Assembly: GCA_023268155.1 (NCBI GenBank)
Contig: JALNKM010000010.1
Span: 1 to 45,259, forward strand
Direction of reading: 5' to 3'
DNA length: 45,259 nt
From: Candidatus Geocrenenecus huangii
Lineage (GTDB): Archaea > Thermoproteota > Nitrososphaeria_A > Caldarchaeales > Wolframiiraptoraceae
Positions 31,768 to 41,519 of the stretch are shown piece after piece. A program made the position numbers and the translations under genes. Each line of letters starts with the position of its first letter. The stretch's first letter is position 1. The notes beneath the pieces are model-generated. The model was not told where the DNA came from. It saw nothing but the letters and a program-made list of their open reading frames with translations, and did not search any database.

Positions 31768-32505
31768 TTAAGTCACCTCAATACGTGGAGAATTTACATC
31801 CACATAAAATACTATCTTAGGTCTACCCTCATCATCTAAAAATTCAGAACTACATCTAATACTGTGCCTAATTTGCGCTAATTTATTATTTAATTTATAC
31901 TCTAATTCTTCCGCCCACATTTTTATCTTTTTTCTTACCTCTTGAGGATTTTCTATCTCACTACTTTCTATAATTATATGGACGATACACTTTTTCTTTA
32001 CTAGGTAATTGTAATCTCTGTCTAAGAGATTTTTCTTTACTTTAGAGATAAGTTTTGATGATAAGAAACATTCTAATTTAGTAGCTATCTCATCAATATC
32101 ATTTTTAATTATGTCCTCTACAGTTAGATGCTTCTTTGATTTAAACTTTTTGCATTCTACTCCTATTAAGACCTCGTCGTTACTGTCATGTTTTAACAGG
32201 ACTATTCTGTCAACCAGTTTAATGCTGTCTTTATTAGTTTTGTTTTCACTGGCTATCTCTTTTATAAGGTTTGAAAACTTTGGAACCCCGACGGAGGACA
32301 AATCTACAAAGACTAGTTCTTTCAACCGAAGTCCAGAGTTTTCTACGTACTTATTTACAACTTTTAGATAACAAGCACATTCATCAATTAATTTATCAAT
32401 TTTCTTATTTTTACAATTTAGATGATCACTCTCAAGTTTTTGAACCCATTCACGTACAAGTCTTTTATCCCATTCTATGCAATCCGCCATGTAATCACCA
32501 GGCAT
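31768..32505 (-). CDS. PD-(D/E)XK nuclease-like protein of the cmr-attached triad
   Basis: Of 245 residues, the centre reads KLVDRIVLLKHDSNDEVLIG followed by VECKKFKSKK: an aspartate, a beta hairpin and then E-C-K, the classical D-x(n)-E-x-K arrangement of the PD-(D/E)XK fold. Residues about 10-60 are helical and would supply the first acidic helix. The C-terminal part (about 165-245) is a helix and two strands (IVHIIIESSEI, KIVFYVDVNSP). Its ATG overlaps the TAA of the ATPase gene by one base (TAATG), so the two are translationally coupled. A DNA- or RNA-cutting effector driven by the ATPase is a plausible reading. Confidence 0.65.
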   Translation of the reverse strand: MPGDYMADCIEWDKRLVREWVQKLESDHLNCKNKKIDKLIDECACYLKVVNKYVENSGLRLKELVFVDLSSVGVPKFSNLIKEIASENKTNKDSIKLVDRIVLLKHDSNDEVLIGVECKKFKSKKHLTVEDIIKNDIDEIATKLECFLSSKLISKVKKNLLDRDYNYLVKKKCIVHIIIESSEIENPQEVRKKIKMWAEELEYKLNNKLAQIRHSIRCSSEFLDDEGRPKIVFYVDVNSPRIEVT

Positions 32506-33725
32506 TATAAGATATTTTTCACTAGATCTATATCAATCATTGATCTGAGTGTGGTTCTAGCATCAGGGGTTAAGATAAGTCTCCCTTCATTACCAAACTT
32601 AAGATTAATTATCTCAACTTTTCCATCCTCTTTATAGATATAATAGAAGTTGATGTCTTTTGGATTCACTTCTCTTTTTATAATTTTGGATCTGAATGCA
32701 TGGAGCGGTATTGGGCTATGAGTGGATAAAATCAGAATAGAATTTTTCCCTTCAAGCTCTTTTAACATAGAACTTAACAGCTTGTTAAAGTTTATAACAT
32801 GTATTCCTATCTCAGGTTCTTCTATTATAAGAGCCTGATTGTTTTCTACGATAATTGACCCCAAGAGAAGTAGAATTGTATTGCGCTCACCACAGCTTAG
32901 AACTCTAATATCTTTTCCATCGATTCTTATGGAAGAGTCTTCAAAGGTTTCCTGAAGATCCACTTCAATAGATGGTTGCTTACTAATAATCTCTAGACTC
33001 CTCAGACAGCCTTCCAGCTCAGTTAATACCTTTTCCTCCCTCACTCTTTGTACTACTAAGTTGAACAATAAATCTAGTAGATTCTCTCCCATTGACGATA
33101 GCCTTGATGAAGTAATAGATCTAAACTCTCCAAATTTTATTTCACTTGGAGCAGTTCTATGGTGGGAGATGTAAATGAAGTCAGACTTTAATAAACCCTC
33201 AAGATACTTTTTTATGTTTGGTTGTTTTTCTGCATTTTCAATAACATCTTTAATAAACTTCTTCTCTTCTCTTCCATATCTATCTTCTATAAATCTCTTA
33301 CCCTCTAGAACTATTTCCCTGATTTCTTTAGTTATTTCACTTATTTTATCAACAGTTAAATCGTTTATCTCTGCTATCGGGACTTCTCTACCAGTACTTG
33401 ATAACTTGGCTTGAAAAAGTTGGCTATCTTTATTGTATGTGATCGTGAATAGGTAATCTAAGTCTTGTACTCCTATTGACATATATTTTTCAGATAGATT
33501 TACTAAATCGTTAAACCTGATTCCTTGGAGGTGTTTAAGAGAGCTACTGGATATCTTATCTCCCTCAAGCTTTAACCTTCCATTCAATATATCGATGAAT
33601 ATTGCGAGTGATTCAAGTATAGAGCTTTTCCCAGCACCCATCGGTCCCCAGAGAACGTTAACCTTGTTTATATCCATCTTGACTTCTTCTTTAAGGCATT
33701 TGTAACCTTTTACAGTTAAAATCAT
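32505..33725 (-). CDS. RecF/ABC-type AAA ATPase of the cmr-attached triad
   Basis: The 406-residue protein starts ILTVKGYKCLKEEVKMDINK, typical for AAA15/AAA21 ATPases, and has Walker A GPMGAGKSS (27-35). An ABC signature LSCGERNTILLLL follows with Walker B ALIIEEPEIGIH, then D-loop/H-loop LILSTHSP. A helical insert spans roughly 100-230. This is the architecture used by the ATPase parts of Septu, PARIS, Gabija-type and OLD-like defence systems, though the partners differ. No TOPRIM domain follows, so it is not a standalone OLD nuclease. It starts 5 bp after cmr3 in the same direction. Confidence 0.85.
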   Translation of the reverse strand: MILTVKGYKCLKEEVKMDINKVNVLWGPMGAGKSSILESLAIFIDILNGRLKLEGDKISSSSLKHLQGIRFNDLVNLSEKYMSIGVQDLDYLFTITYNKDSQLFQAKLSSTGREVPIAEINDLTVDKISEITKEIREIVLEGKRFIEDRYGREEKKFIKDVIENAEKQPNIKKYLEGLLKSDFIYISHHRTAPSEIKFGEFRSITSSRLSSMGENLLDLLFNLVVQRVREEKVLTELEGCLRSLEIISKQPSIEVDLQETFEDSSIRIDGKDIRVLSCGERNTILLLLGSIIVENNQALIIEEPEIGIHVINFNKLLSSMLKELEGKNSILILSTHSPIPLHAFRSKIIKREVNPKDINFYYIYKEDGKVEIINLKFGNEGRLILTPDARTTLRSMIDIDLVKNIL

Positions 33726-33730
33726 CTGTC

Positions 33731-34807
33731 CTAATACCCCCTATAGTGGGGTATTGCGGTTGAGAGAAGCTTCAGATACCATTCACCGACATTGTGTAAT
33801 GTCTTCTCATTCTTGATCTTCAAGAGTGACCCTGGAATCAGTGCTGGAACATGCTTCTTAAATCTCTTCTCTCTGATAAGCCATCCCCCGATCAATTCTA
33901 TTTTCCCCAAGACCCATTCAACTTCTCCGAGTCCCAAAGCGTAAATCTTTCCATCGGCTTTACTTAAGGCAATATGTGAAACTGCTAAGAGCGTCTTCTC
34001 AGCTTTAGGTTCATGCTTAAGTTGGAAGGCCTTTACCAATGGAACGTCACCCTTCTTAACAGTAGCTTTAGCAACTCCTCCCTCACCTCCAAACCTTAAC
34101 TTCACGTCTCCAAATCCTCTGACATCTATTTTCCTGAAGAGATCTCCAGGCAATCTGACGTCGCATCCAAAAGCTATCTTGGATGCTATCCCGTACCTAT
34201 TGCTGTCAAGAGTATAAGATTCTATCATACTTCTTAAGTAGAGCGTCCCATGCTGAACTACTTTCTTATCTCTATTCATCTCAAAACTAGTTCTCTCACT
34301 TGCTACTTCTTTAAGGACTGCAATTGAATCAGGATTAACGTTCCACCCGAGCTCAGCATCTTTGAATTCTATTTCAGCAAGTAGGAGCCCTTCGGGTTTA
34401 GCACCCCTCCTACCAAATCTAGTTATCCTCGGGAGAGGTAATCCGTCGCTTCTTTCATACATTAGTTTAGGCTTTTTCTCTCCAGCCTCTCCAAATTCTA
34501 GGATTATTCCATGAACTTTATCGAACGGGGCTGGGACAAAATACCTGAAGTTTCCTTCGAATTGGGCTACCAAATAAGGTCCCCTGACCTGTATATCCTC
34601 TCTTTCGACAAGCTCTTCGATATCTTGAAATGTGAGTTGACAGATCTCACTGATTACTCTTAGAGAGGCGCCTCCCAAAGCATAAGATGAGGGGAAGATT
34701 GCGCTTTTAACATACTCAGAGGGTGACAATTCTTGTCGCGGTCCGAAGAATATCGGCGTCAAGGGCTCAAAATGTATAGATAGATACGCCTCACCCATAA
34801 AGCTCAC
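33731..34807 (-). CDS. cmr3: Type III-B Cmr3
   Basis: The 358-residue RAMP protein has the Cmr3 opening (LSIHFEPLTPIFFGPRQEL, then a segment YVKSAIFPSSYALGGASLRV) and the glycine-rich RAMP segment KLRFGGEGGVAKA. It forms the foot of the Cmr complex with Cas10/Cmr2 and binds the 5' handle of the crRNA. Its first 17 bp overlap the end of cas10. It is followed after 5 bp by the ATPase gene, which is unusual because cmr3 is normally bordered by other cmr genes or by the array. Confidence 0.9.
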   Translation of the reverse strand: MSFMGEAYLSIHFEPLTPIFFGPRQELSPSEYVKSAIFPSSYALGGASLRVISEICQLTFQDIEELVEREDIQVRGPYLVAQFEGNFRYFVPAPFDKVHGIILEFGEAGEKKPKLMYERSDGLPLPRITRFGRRGAKPEGLLLAEIEFKDAELGWNVNPDSIAVLKEVASERTSFEMNRDKKVVQHGTLYLRSMIESYTLDSNRYGIASKIAFGCDVRLPGDLFRKIDVRGFGDVKLRFGGEGGVAKATVKKGDVPLVKAFQLKHEPKAEKTLLAVSHIALSKADGKIYALGLGEVEWVLGKIELIGGWLIREKRFKKHVPALIPGSLLKIKNEKTLHNVGEWYLKLLSTAIPHYRGY

Positions 34808-37800
34808 CTAATGCGATTGGGCTGGATTCTCTTATTGCACCAACCTGGCATAAAGCTGCTTTAAGCAGCTCGGCGAGAAGGTTAGTCTGCCCTCTCGGTG
34901 TTAAGAATTTTCTATCAAAAAATTGTTCAAGCTCACGTATCAAACCTTCATCTACACCCCCCCTCACAGCTTTAGACCTGAAGAGCTTTAGGTCTTCATA
35001 CTCTTCTAAACGCTCAAATCTTAAAATCTTCTCACTAAAGCCGTCAACGAACTTGTATCCACCATCTCCCGCTACAAGTCCCTTGTTCTGGCTCTGCAAT
35101 ACAGCTGAAAAAGCTAGAAGTGTTAGAAGTTCAACTAGCTTATCAACCTCTATAAGTTTGAACTGGATGTAAGCTTTAGAGCCGCCTACCCTATAGGAGA
35201 TGACTAGAGAATCTTTTTTCCCAGCTATAGATTCTACCTTTTTTGCCTCCTCAACTAGTACACTGACTTCTTCTACTGTTTTCCTTAATGGGAAGAATGC
35301 GTCGAAGAATATTATTCCAAAGCTCTGTGAGGCTTTAGAACCCAAACCAGGGATCAGGTACTTAACGTTATCCAGTACACGATCTTCTAGTTCTATAAAT
35401 GTTCTTGAGAATTCTTTCCTTAACCTGCCAATTATCCTCAATGCATTCTCTGGTGGAAGCATCGCTAGTATGTCATCGCCGCCTGAGTATATGAGCAATC
35501 CACCATTCTCTTGAATATGCTTAGAAGATTGTATTGAGTTAACGTTGAGTGCTCTGCTGACAGTATATGTATAACTAATTCCAGGCAACCAGGGTAGTTT
35601 GCTTATACTCCTACTTATATCCTTAAGCTTCTTAACCTCTTCCTTATCCAAATTCTTATCGCTAAGCCCTGTGAAGAACTCTAATAATCTTCTTGGAATG
35701 ATTTCAAAGATCTCTCTCTCATATGCTCCACGGCCTGACAATATATCTGACATGGAGTCTCCATCCCCTTTCACCATTGCGAGATAGTCGGAACACCATT
35801 TGACGATCGCGCGGACGGAGCCTTTCTTCATCTCCTTAAGGAGATTGATTAGTACAGAGGAATTCCATACTTGAAGTCTCTCTCTTAAATTCTTAATGCT
35901 TTTATCTAGATACTCTTTCAAATCCTTTATGTTGGCTAAAACATCCTGAGCTGATCTAAACTGAGCTGATGAAGATGGAATTCTTAGGTAATGTTCTTCA
36001 TAAAGCGACGGGAGAAACATTTTAAAAGCTTGAAAAGCATTCTCAAAGTCTTCGTATTCGTCAATACGACAAATTGGCAATTCTCCGAAAAGTGCATTAT
36101 ATTTCTTTATAATAAGATTACACCCTTTCCAGAATATTTCTTTAGCGGTTTCATTCTTGACGAGTGGTGAAGTCGTAATCGCTGCTAAGGTAGAGGCAAA
36201 CGCTGAGCCGGCTATCTCTTCCGTCGATGGATAATGTTTACGTTTTTCTATGCTTTTTCCTCTACGTTTATTAACTAGTTCCATTAAAACATCGTCGACC
36301 ACCGAGTATAAGCTTCTCTTAACAAGACAGTGTAGACATAACCTTTCTCCATCTTTTATCCAGATACCTTCTTTATGAAATTTTTTAATCGTCTCATATA
36401 AATCTTCTAACAAATTCTTATTATCTCTAACCTCATCCGCCTTAATTGCTTCTATAATGGGCTCTCGCCTCCAACACATGTTACAGAGCCGTCTACGTTC
36501 TCGCACATCTACCCATTTAAGATCTGTGACCGACTTAGTAATTGAATAAGTGTAGTGGAAGGATGTTAAGGCTTTTACAAAGACCCCCCACTCATAAAGA
36601 GAGAATTCTTCAGACTCAGGGTCCCCCTCCTTCTCTGACATAGCCTCTGAAGACTTCTTCTCCGATATCTTTTGTAGTTTTTCTAGAACCCCTCTTAGGT
36701 ATACTGCTTGCTCTACTTCTTTATGTTCTATAAGATTTCTAGCTCCAAGCTCTCTAAGTAGGTTAAGTCTCTCAACTTTATTCCAAGGTATCCGAATATA
36801 TGCTATATTTACGTTATATGGCATCTCTTCAGCATTTTCCTCCCATATATCCATATCTCCATACACTTTCACGTAATTGGATCCTTGGATTTTTTCCTTT
36901 ACGTCACTTAATTTTCTCATAACTATACTCGCTACTTTCTTCCAGGCTTCCCGATACCAGTCTGAGATATTTGAAGAGAAGTGATTAACCTTGCTGCCTG
37001 GAAGGATTACCATTACCGCTCCGGGTATGACTGGTAATGTGAGCTCATCATCTTCAATAGATACATTAATGTTTTTTGATGCTAAGTAGGCATCGTATAA
37101 GGGGGTAGCGTGCAGTAGAGGTCGTATGATAGAACAAGGACCTAGTTCATCGGCTAATTTTACTAGAACGTAGAATGTGAGTATAGAGATGAGATAACTT
37201 CCAGACCAAAGATCTCTTGGAAGCTTTGAAATAGATATGAATTCTTGCTTATTCTCGACCTCCCAGTAAAGTAAGCCTATTTCAGTTTCTCCTTCTAACC
37301 ATGATGTGAGCAGTGACGATGTTGCGTAGAGATGGTCGAATATCGTCGAGCTTGGAGATCGTGTATCGGCTGGAAGCAATGTAGCCCATGAAGCATCAAG
37401 GCCGAATGCTTCTCTCAAGGAGCATACGAATGAGGCTGGTAAGACTCTCCAGAGAGCATGATACTCATAACCTTTCTCAGCCTTAATCATCACTTTTGAG
37501 ATTAGTTCGATGAATTTTTCAACAGCCTTCTTGAACTCCTCTCTCCTTAAATGTCCACTTTCATCGTAGAGAAGTCTTCTTACCTCTCTCGTAAGGTCAT
37601 GTTCTGAAAGATCTCCAGGATGCTTGAAGATGATCTTATTAACAAATGTTCCACCTTCCTCTTTAGAAGGAGAGAAGACGTATGTGATGGAGCGGTCGAT
37701 AGAACTTGATGCAACATCACATTTTTTAATAATAGGTCTTCCAATATTTTTAACTGAATATATTTTCGCCGCTAAATCATCTTTACCCTCCTCCTGCAAT

Positions 37801-38018
37801 TTCTTTGCAACCTCCTCAATTATGTACAGAGCGAGTCTTTCGTGAATATCTACAGCCCCCTCCTCCTCGTATCTCTTCATTCTATCTCTACCGATTACGT
37901 ATTCTAGTAGTTCATATACATCGCTACCCTTCTCAGCTGAGAAGAGCAATGGTTTGAAAGGCGGGTCATGTAATAGAGCAATGATCTTCAGCGCAGAGAG
38001 ATCAAGTGAAATACTCAT
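34791..38018 (-). CDS. cmr2: Cas10/Cmr2, large subunit of the type III-B complex
   Basis: The 1075-residue protein begins with a short HD-like motif LLHDPPFKP (H17, D18). A zinc-finger-like region with CNMC and CLHC lies near residues 515-575. The Palm domain carries YSGGDDILAML, GGDD at 846-849. Intact GGDD is the signature of cyclic oligoadenylate synthesis. The HD motif suggests possible single-stranded DNase activity, though the second histidine-rich part of a full HD is not obvious. Size is above the usual 850-1000 residues. It overlaps cmr6 by 4 bp (ATGA type) and cmr3 by 17 bp. Confidence 0.93.
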   Translation of the reverse strand: MSISLDLSALKIIALLHDPPFKPLLFSAEKGSDVYELLEYVIGRDRMKRYEEEGAVDIHERLALYIIEEVAKKLQEEGKDDLAAKIYSVKNIGRPIIKKCDVASSSIDRSITYVFSPSKEEGGTFVNKIIFKHPGDLSEHDLTREVRRLLYDESGHLRREEFKKAVEKFIELISKVMIKAEKGYEYHALWRVLPASFVCSLREAFGLDASWATLLPADTRSPSSTIFDHLYATSSLLTSWLEGETEIGLLYWEVENKQEFISISKLPRDLWSGSYLISILTFYVLVKLADELGPCSIIRPLLHATPLYDAYLASKNINVSIEDDELTLPVIPGAVMVILPGSKVNHFSSNISDWYREAWKKVASIVMRKLSDVKEKIQGSNYVKVYGDMDIWEENAEEMPYNVNIAYIRIPWNKVERLNLLRELGARNLIEHKEVEQAVYLRGVLEKLQKISEKKSSEAMSEKEGDPESEEFSLYEWGVFVKALTSFHYTYSITKSVTDLKWVDVRERRRLCNMCWRREPIIEAIKADEVRDNKNLLEDLYETIKKFHKEGIWIKDGERLCLHCLVKRSLYSVVDDVLMELVNKRRGKSIEKRKHYPSTEEIAGSAFASTLAAITTSPLVKNETAKEIFWKGCNLIIKKYNALFGELPICRIDEYEDFENAFQAFKMFLPSLYEEHYLRIPSSSAQFRSAQDVLANIKDLKEYLDKSIKNLRERLQVWNSSVLINLLKEMKKGSVRAIVKWCSDYLAMVKGDGDSMSDILSGRGAYEREIFEIIPRRLLEFFTGLSDKNLDKEEVKKLKDISRSISKLPWLPGISYTYTVSRALNVNSIQSSKHIQENGGLLIYSGGDDILAMLPPENALRIIGRLRKEFSRTFIELEDRVLDNVKYLIPGLGSKASQSFGIIFFDAFFPLRKTVEEVSVLVEEAKKVESIAGKKDSLVISYRVGGSKAYIQFKLIEVDKLVELLTLLAFSAVLQSQNKGLVAGDGGYKFVDGFSEKILRFERLEEYEDLKLFRSKAVRGGVDEGLIRELEQFFDRKFLTPRGQTNLLAELLKAALCQVGAIRESSPIALGELYG

Positions 38019-38803
38019 CTACCCACCTCCAACTCTCCATATCCTAGCATCGTTTTTGCGCCAACACCCTCCCATATCACAGTCTTGACGTAACCTTTCA
38101 TTTTATCGAAATACTTAACCGCCTCTTTCTTTGCAGCGACAAAGAAGGTAAACTCTACACCTCTTGCAACGGCCGGATAGATTATCGGCGTAGGTTTTGC
38201 TTTATGTTCTTTAATACTCTCTTGATATATTGATGTAGTGACTTCTGGTTCAAGTATTCTTCCCTTTTCCCCTTCTTTACTTGGATACCCGTCTGTGAAG
38301 ACTACCGATGAAGCTTGTCCTAAATTCCCGAGAAGTTCATCTATTGAGTTTAAAGACAGCTCGCTTGGAGGGATGCTCTCAAGATAACTTCTAACTACAC
38401 CTTTCAAACTTGATGCTGGAATATATGGAATGCCGAAAATTGGATGAAGTATTGTTCCATATTCGAAGAGTAAAGCAGAAGTATCATTTCTAGAATGAAT
38501 TATAAGACGGGATACTGCGCGTGCTTTAACCCTGAAGACGGCTCCGCCTAACCTCTGCTCATAGTGTTGCTTAAGTCCCTCCTCCAATGAATCTAGGAAT
38601 CTATTTATGAAAAAAGATGACTGAGAATACTTTTCATTCACTATTTCAATAAGCTTCTTTAAAAGCTCTCTTTTAACATCTTTAGCTTTAATTAACTTGA
38701 ATACGCCCAGTCTACATAATGTTACAGGGTCTTTACAATATTTATCTAATAACTCATTAAATTCATCGAGTTTATAACCGAATATGTTTATAGAATCTAC
38801 CAA
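38015..38803 (-). CDS. cmr6: Type III-B Cmr6
   Basis: The 262-residue RAMP protein has IPYIPASSLKGVVRSYL and the Cmr6 segment SSVVFTDGYPSKEGEKG. A glycine-rich C-terminal GAKTMLGYGELEV is the typical RAMP G-loop. It caps the head of the Cmr complex near the 3' end of crRNA. It overlaps cmr1 by 7 bp and cas10 by 4 bp, so the genes are coupled. Confidence 0.92.
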   Translation of the reverse strand: MVDSINIFGYKLDEFNELLDKYCKDPVTLCRLGVFKLIKAKDVKRELLKKLIEIVNEKYSQSSFFINRFLDSLEEGLKQHYEQRLGGAVFRVKARAVSRLIIHSRNDTSALLFEYGTILHPIFGIPYIPASSLKGVVRSYLESIPPSELSLNSIDELLGNLGQASSVVFTDGYPSKEGEKGRILEPEVTTSIYQESIKEHKAKPTPIIYPAVARGVEFTFFVAAKKEAVKYFDKMKGYVKTVIWEGVGAKTMLGYGELEVGR

Positions 38804-39933
38804 ATTCTCACCTCTTGAACATTGTATCCTTTTTTCCGCATATACCCCAAGAACATTGATTCAAGAGATTTATACGCTGAGTCTAGCTTTTCTTTAATAT
38901 TTATTATATTAAGTTTCCTATCTCTCCCTCTCCATTCTATATTATCTGGCCAGTCACTAGATTTAAAAAGGCAGGCTGTGGCAAAATCTCTATGTACACT
39001 GAATATCAGAGGAGATGCTCTACGTTGAATCTCTCCAGAGATGTATCCTGTACCTTTAACTTGACGTGGGAGACCGAGGATCCATGCTATAAGTTTAAGT
39101 CTAAATGGATCTTCACCATTTTCAGGAATAACCATTCTTCTTTTCGTTCGTAATGTAAATTCTTGGAGGTCTGTCAAAACTCTTCCAACCTCCTTGCCCT
39201 CAAAAGGAATATACCATAGCTTAAAGAAGTCTGGTGCAACTGATGGTATCGGTGGATAATTCTTAATCTCCACCTGTTTCTTTACAGGTAATGCTTCATT
39301 TAGTATGTCTCTTAAGGCATCTGGGAAGATCCATCTCTTCAAGCTTTCTGGAAGCCCCACTCTATCTTCAACGATCTTAAAATCTATGCATCCTAGACCT
39401 CTTCTACTACCCTTCCCAATTCCGGATAGTAGAAGCCCAGAGACAAGACTTAAAATAGCGATTCTAACATTTTCATCTTTTACTGTTCTTCTTTCTTCTT
39501 GGAATGAGAATAAGTATACACTTAGGGAGCCTCTAATCGATTCTATATAGTTAAGTATATTCCCTCCAAGTGTTAATAGACTTACTCTAGGAGGTATTCC
39601 TGATTGCTTAGGCTTTATCTGTCTGTATATGGGAGGCTTATCTCTTGTAAATCTTAATGCTAGCCTCGATGATTGAGATCCTCTTCTTCCTGCGAATCCT
39701 AACACCATGCCTACTTCGTCTTTTACTTTTGTTTCGATATCCGTGTAGCCTTGTAATAGATGTCTTCCAGAAAGGATTGCTCTAAACCACCATCTCCATA
39801 AACCTTTAATGCTCTGAGTCCTCAATTCTTCTTCATGAAATTCTGAGTATGCTTGTGTATCATATCCGCCGATGAGTAAAGGCGTAGAGTTTTCTACGTT
39901 CAACTTAAGTACCTCATATATCAAATTGGACAC
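38797..39933 (-). CDS. cmr1: Type III-B Cmr1
   Basis: The 378-residue RAMP protein shows LKLNVENSTPLLIGGYD and the strongly conserved LRTQSIKGLWRWWFRAILSG near residues 35-55. A glycine-rich GKGSRRGLGCI appears later. It forms the head of the Cmr complex with Cmr6 and binds the crRNA 3' region. The gene follows cmr5 without a gap and overlaps cmr6 by 7 bp. Confidence 0.93.
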   Translation of the reverse strand: MSNLIYEVLKLNVENSTPLLIGGYDTQAYSEFHEEELRTQSIKGLWRWWFRAILSGRHLLQGYTDIETKVKDEVGMVLGFAGRRGSQSSRLALRFTRDKPPIYRQIKPKQSGIPPRVSLLTLGGNILNYIESIRGSLSVYLFSFQEERRTVKDENVRIAILSLVSGLLLSGIGKGSRRGLGCIDFKIVEDRVGLPESLKRWIFPDALRDILNEALPVKKQVEIKNYPPIPSVAPDFFKLWYIPFEGKEVGRVLTDLQEFTLRTKRRMVIPENGEDPFRLKLIAWILGLPRQVKGTGYISGEIQRRASPLIFSVHRDFATACLFKSSDWPDNIEWRGRDRKLNIINIKEKLDSAYKSLESMFLGYMRKKGYNVQEVRIW

Positions 39934-40395
39934 CTATTGCACTTTTGTAATTAGCGCTTCTGCAAATTTCTTCAACCATCCAGCAAACCTTAAGGCCTGG
40001 TCTTCTATAACCATTAAGTTCTCAGGACTTGAAGTAAGACTTTCGATGAGTTTTCCTAGTGAGGCATCATTCTTGGATAGATTGATCTTCTCAAATAGGA
40101 TGCAAAACGAAGCACCATATATGGCATATCCAGCATCTTCTCTACCTTCTGGAGGCATTTTAGAAAGCCCTGTCAACCATCTGAAAGCATTCTTCACTAA
40201 AACTTCTTCCGCTTTAGCGTAGATGTAGGAGATTGTTGATAGTATGCCTGCCTTAAACAAGTAGCTATAGAGTTCTCTACATCTACTCCTAACAGATTCT
40301 TTAACATCATCTGAGCACTCTTCACTAACTTTTTCTATTATTTTATAAGCTTCTTTTGCTAGTTCCGTAGATGTAAGAATTTTCACCATTACCAC
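39934..40395 (-). CDS. cmr5: Type III-B Cmr5 (small subunit)
   Basis: The 153-residue all-helical protein has the Cmr5 pattern of long amphipathic helices, including RCRELYSYLFKAGILSTISY and a helix GYAIYGASFCILFEKI. It lines the inner face of the Cmr filament beside Cmr4. It overlaps cmr4 by 7 bp. GTG at 40395 or ATG at 40389 could be the start; the latter would leave only a one-base overlap. Confidence 0.88.
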   Translation of the reverse strand: MVMVKILTSTELAKEAYKIIEKVSEECSDDVKESVRSRCRELYSYLFKAGILSTISYIYAKAEEVLVKNAFRWLTGLSKMPPEGREDAGYAIYGASFCILFEKINLSKNDASLGKLIESLTSSPENLMVIEDQALRFAGWLKKFAEALITKVQ

Positions 40396-41336
40396 CCACA
40401 GAATCTTACAACACCTTTACCTATTGTTTCATGTCCTCCTAAAACTACGTAGAAATCTCTTTCATTTACAGACTTAAGGCCCTCCAACAGTTCTTTGAAT
40501 AATGTTTCTGCATTTTTGCTTTCTATGCCTTCTCCACCTTTAGGCTCCGACATCATTATGGCCGTCGTAAACATCGTGGATTCCGGAACGTATTCTTCAT
40601 CCCATAAAGCTCCGCTTACAACTGTCTTCTTACGATAATCTAATCTCACTCTTGTGATCGAGAATGTAGAACGGCTTAATATTTGCAGGCCGTACTTATC
40701 TGGAAGTATTACGACGCGGTCAGTTATCATTTCGGATGCAACGGGTATAACTACATTTTTTAAGATTTTTTCGAATGACGTTCTCACCAAGTCTGTTTTA
40801 GTGGAATCGCAGTCGAAGACCTTATCAACTACCCATATCTTATTGTCTAAAATTAATTCATTATTACTTACTAATGCTTTATCACTTTGATATGAAGCTT
40901 CCATTAGCTCACTAAGTGTTTGAACGTAGTCTGATTTTCCTGATAATTCGAAAAGTGTTTTTGTCCTCTCTAATAATAGATTGGTGGTGATGTATACGAA
41001 GCCGAATTTCAAAGAAATAGTTGGAGTTAAGAATAATCGGGCATCAAGCATATTTAACGCTCCTGCATGCTCATGAGCTCTTTCTCTTTCAGGACCGAAG
41101 ATCAATCTTTCGACATCTTCTTTGTTAGCACCGCTTCTAAATGCTGTTCTTAATGCCCCCTTAATGCTACTACCCCATATACATGGTATTCCCCAGCTAT
41201 CCCTTTGAATAGGTAGATCGACATGCTCTTCGAATCCTTTACCACTACCTGCGTGAACCGGCGTTAAAGCATATATTAAATATGGTCTAACTACATGATA
41301 AACGGGTGCAAGAGACATATAACGTGCCTGAGACAT
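40389..41336 (-). CDS. cmr4: Type III-B Cmr4, backbone RNase subunit
   Basis: The 315-residue RAMP protein has TPVHAGSGKGFEEHVDLPIQ (25-44), where D40 corresponds to the target-RNA-cleaving aspartate of Cmr4. It is followed by IPCIWGSSIKGALRTAFRSG and then AGALNMLDARLFLTPTISL. A C-terminal glycine-rich loop GGHETIGKGVVRF closes the RAMP fold. Repeated copies form the Cmr backbone and cut target RNA at 6-nt steps. This is the first gene of the operon. A probable TATA box, ATTTATAT on the minus strand at 41363-41370, is 27-34 nt before the ATG. Confidence 0.93.
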   Translation of the reverse strand: MSQARYMSLAPVYHVVRPYLIYALTPVHAGSGKGFEEHVDLPIQRDSWGIPCIWGSSIKGALRTAFRSGANKEDVERLIFGPERERAHEHAGALNMLDARLFLTPTISLKFGFVYITTNLLLERTKTLFELSGKSDYVQTLSELMEASYQSDKALVSNNELILDNKIWVVDKVFDCDSTKTDLVRTSFEKILKNVVIPVASEMITDRVVILPDKYGLQILSRSTFSITRVRLDYRKKTVVSGALWDEEYVPESTMFTTAIMMSEPKGGEGIESKNAETLFKELLEGLKSVNERDFYVVLGGHETIGKGVVRFCGW

Positions 41337-41519
41337 GCAATATCTAATGTTGTATTCTCTGGATATAAATTTTATAGAAGCATATATTATATATTTTAAG
41401 ACTCATATATTGTCTAGGATTTATAAAGTAAAGAAGCTAAGTCAATAATACATAAGTAAAATGTCTGACGTAATGCTATCAACGAAGTTTTATTTATCTG
41501 TTTATTATTATATCTTTGG
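41337..41519. promoter_or_regulatory. Divergent promoter region between cmr operon and adaptation genes
   Basis: The 183-bp AT-rich gap separates cmr4 and csa1, which are transcribed outward. On the minus strand ATTTATAT (41363-41370) precedes cmr4 by 27-34 nt. On the plus strand TTTTATTTAT (41488-41497) precedes csa1 by 23-32 nt. Both spacings fit leaderless archaeal transcripts. A central run of alternating A/T (41381-41412) contains repeated ATATAT and CATATATT elements that could bind a regulator. The motifs are seen; promoter activity is inferred. Confidence 0.5.

Noticed and set aside
34791-38018. Cas10 of type III-A (Csm1)
   Set aside because: Neighbouring RAMP genes are Cmr1, Cmr3, Cmr4, Cmr5 and Cmr6; no csm2-csm5 is present.
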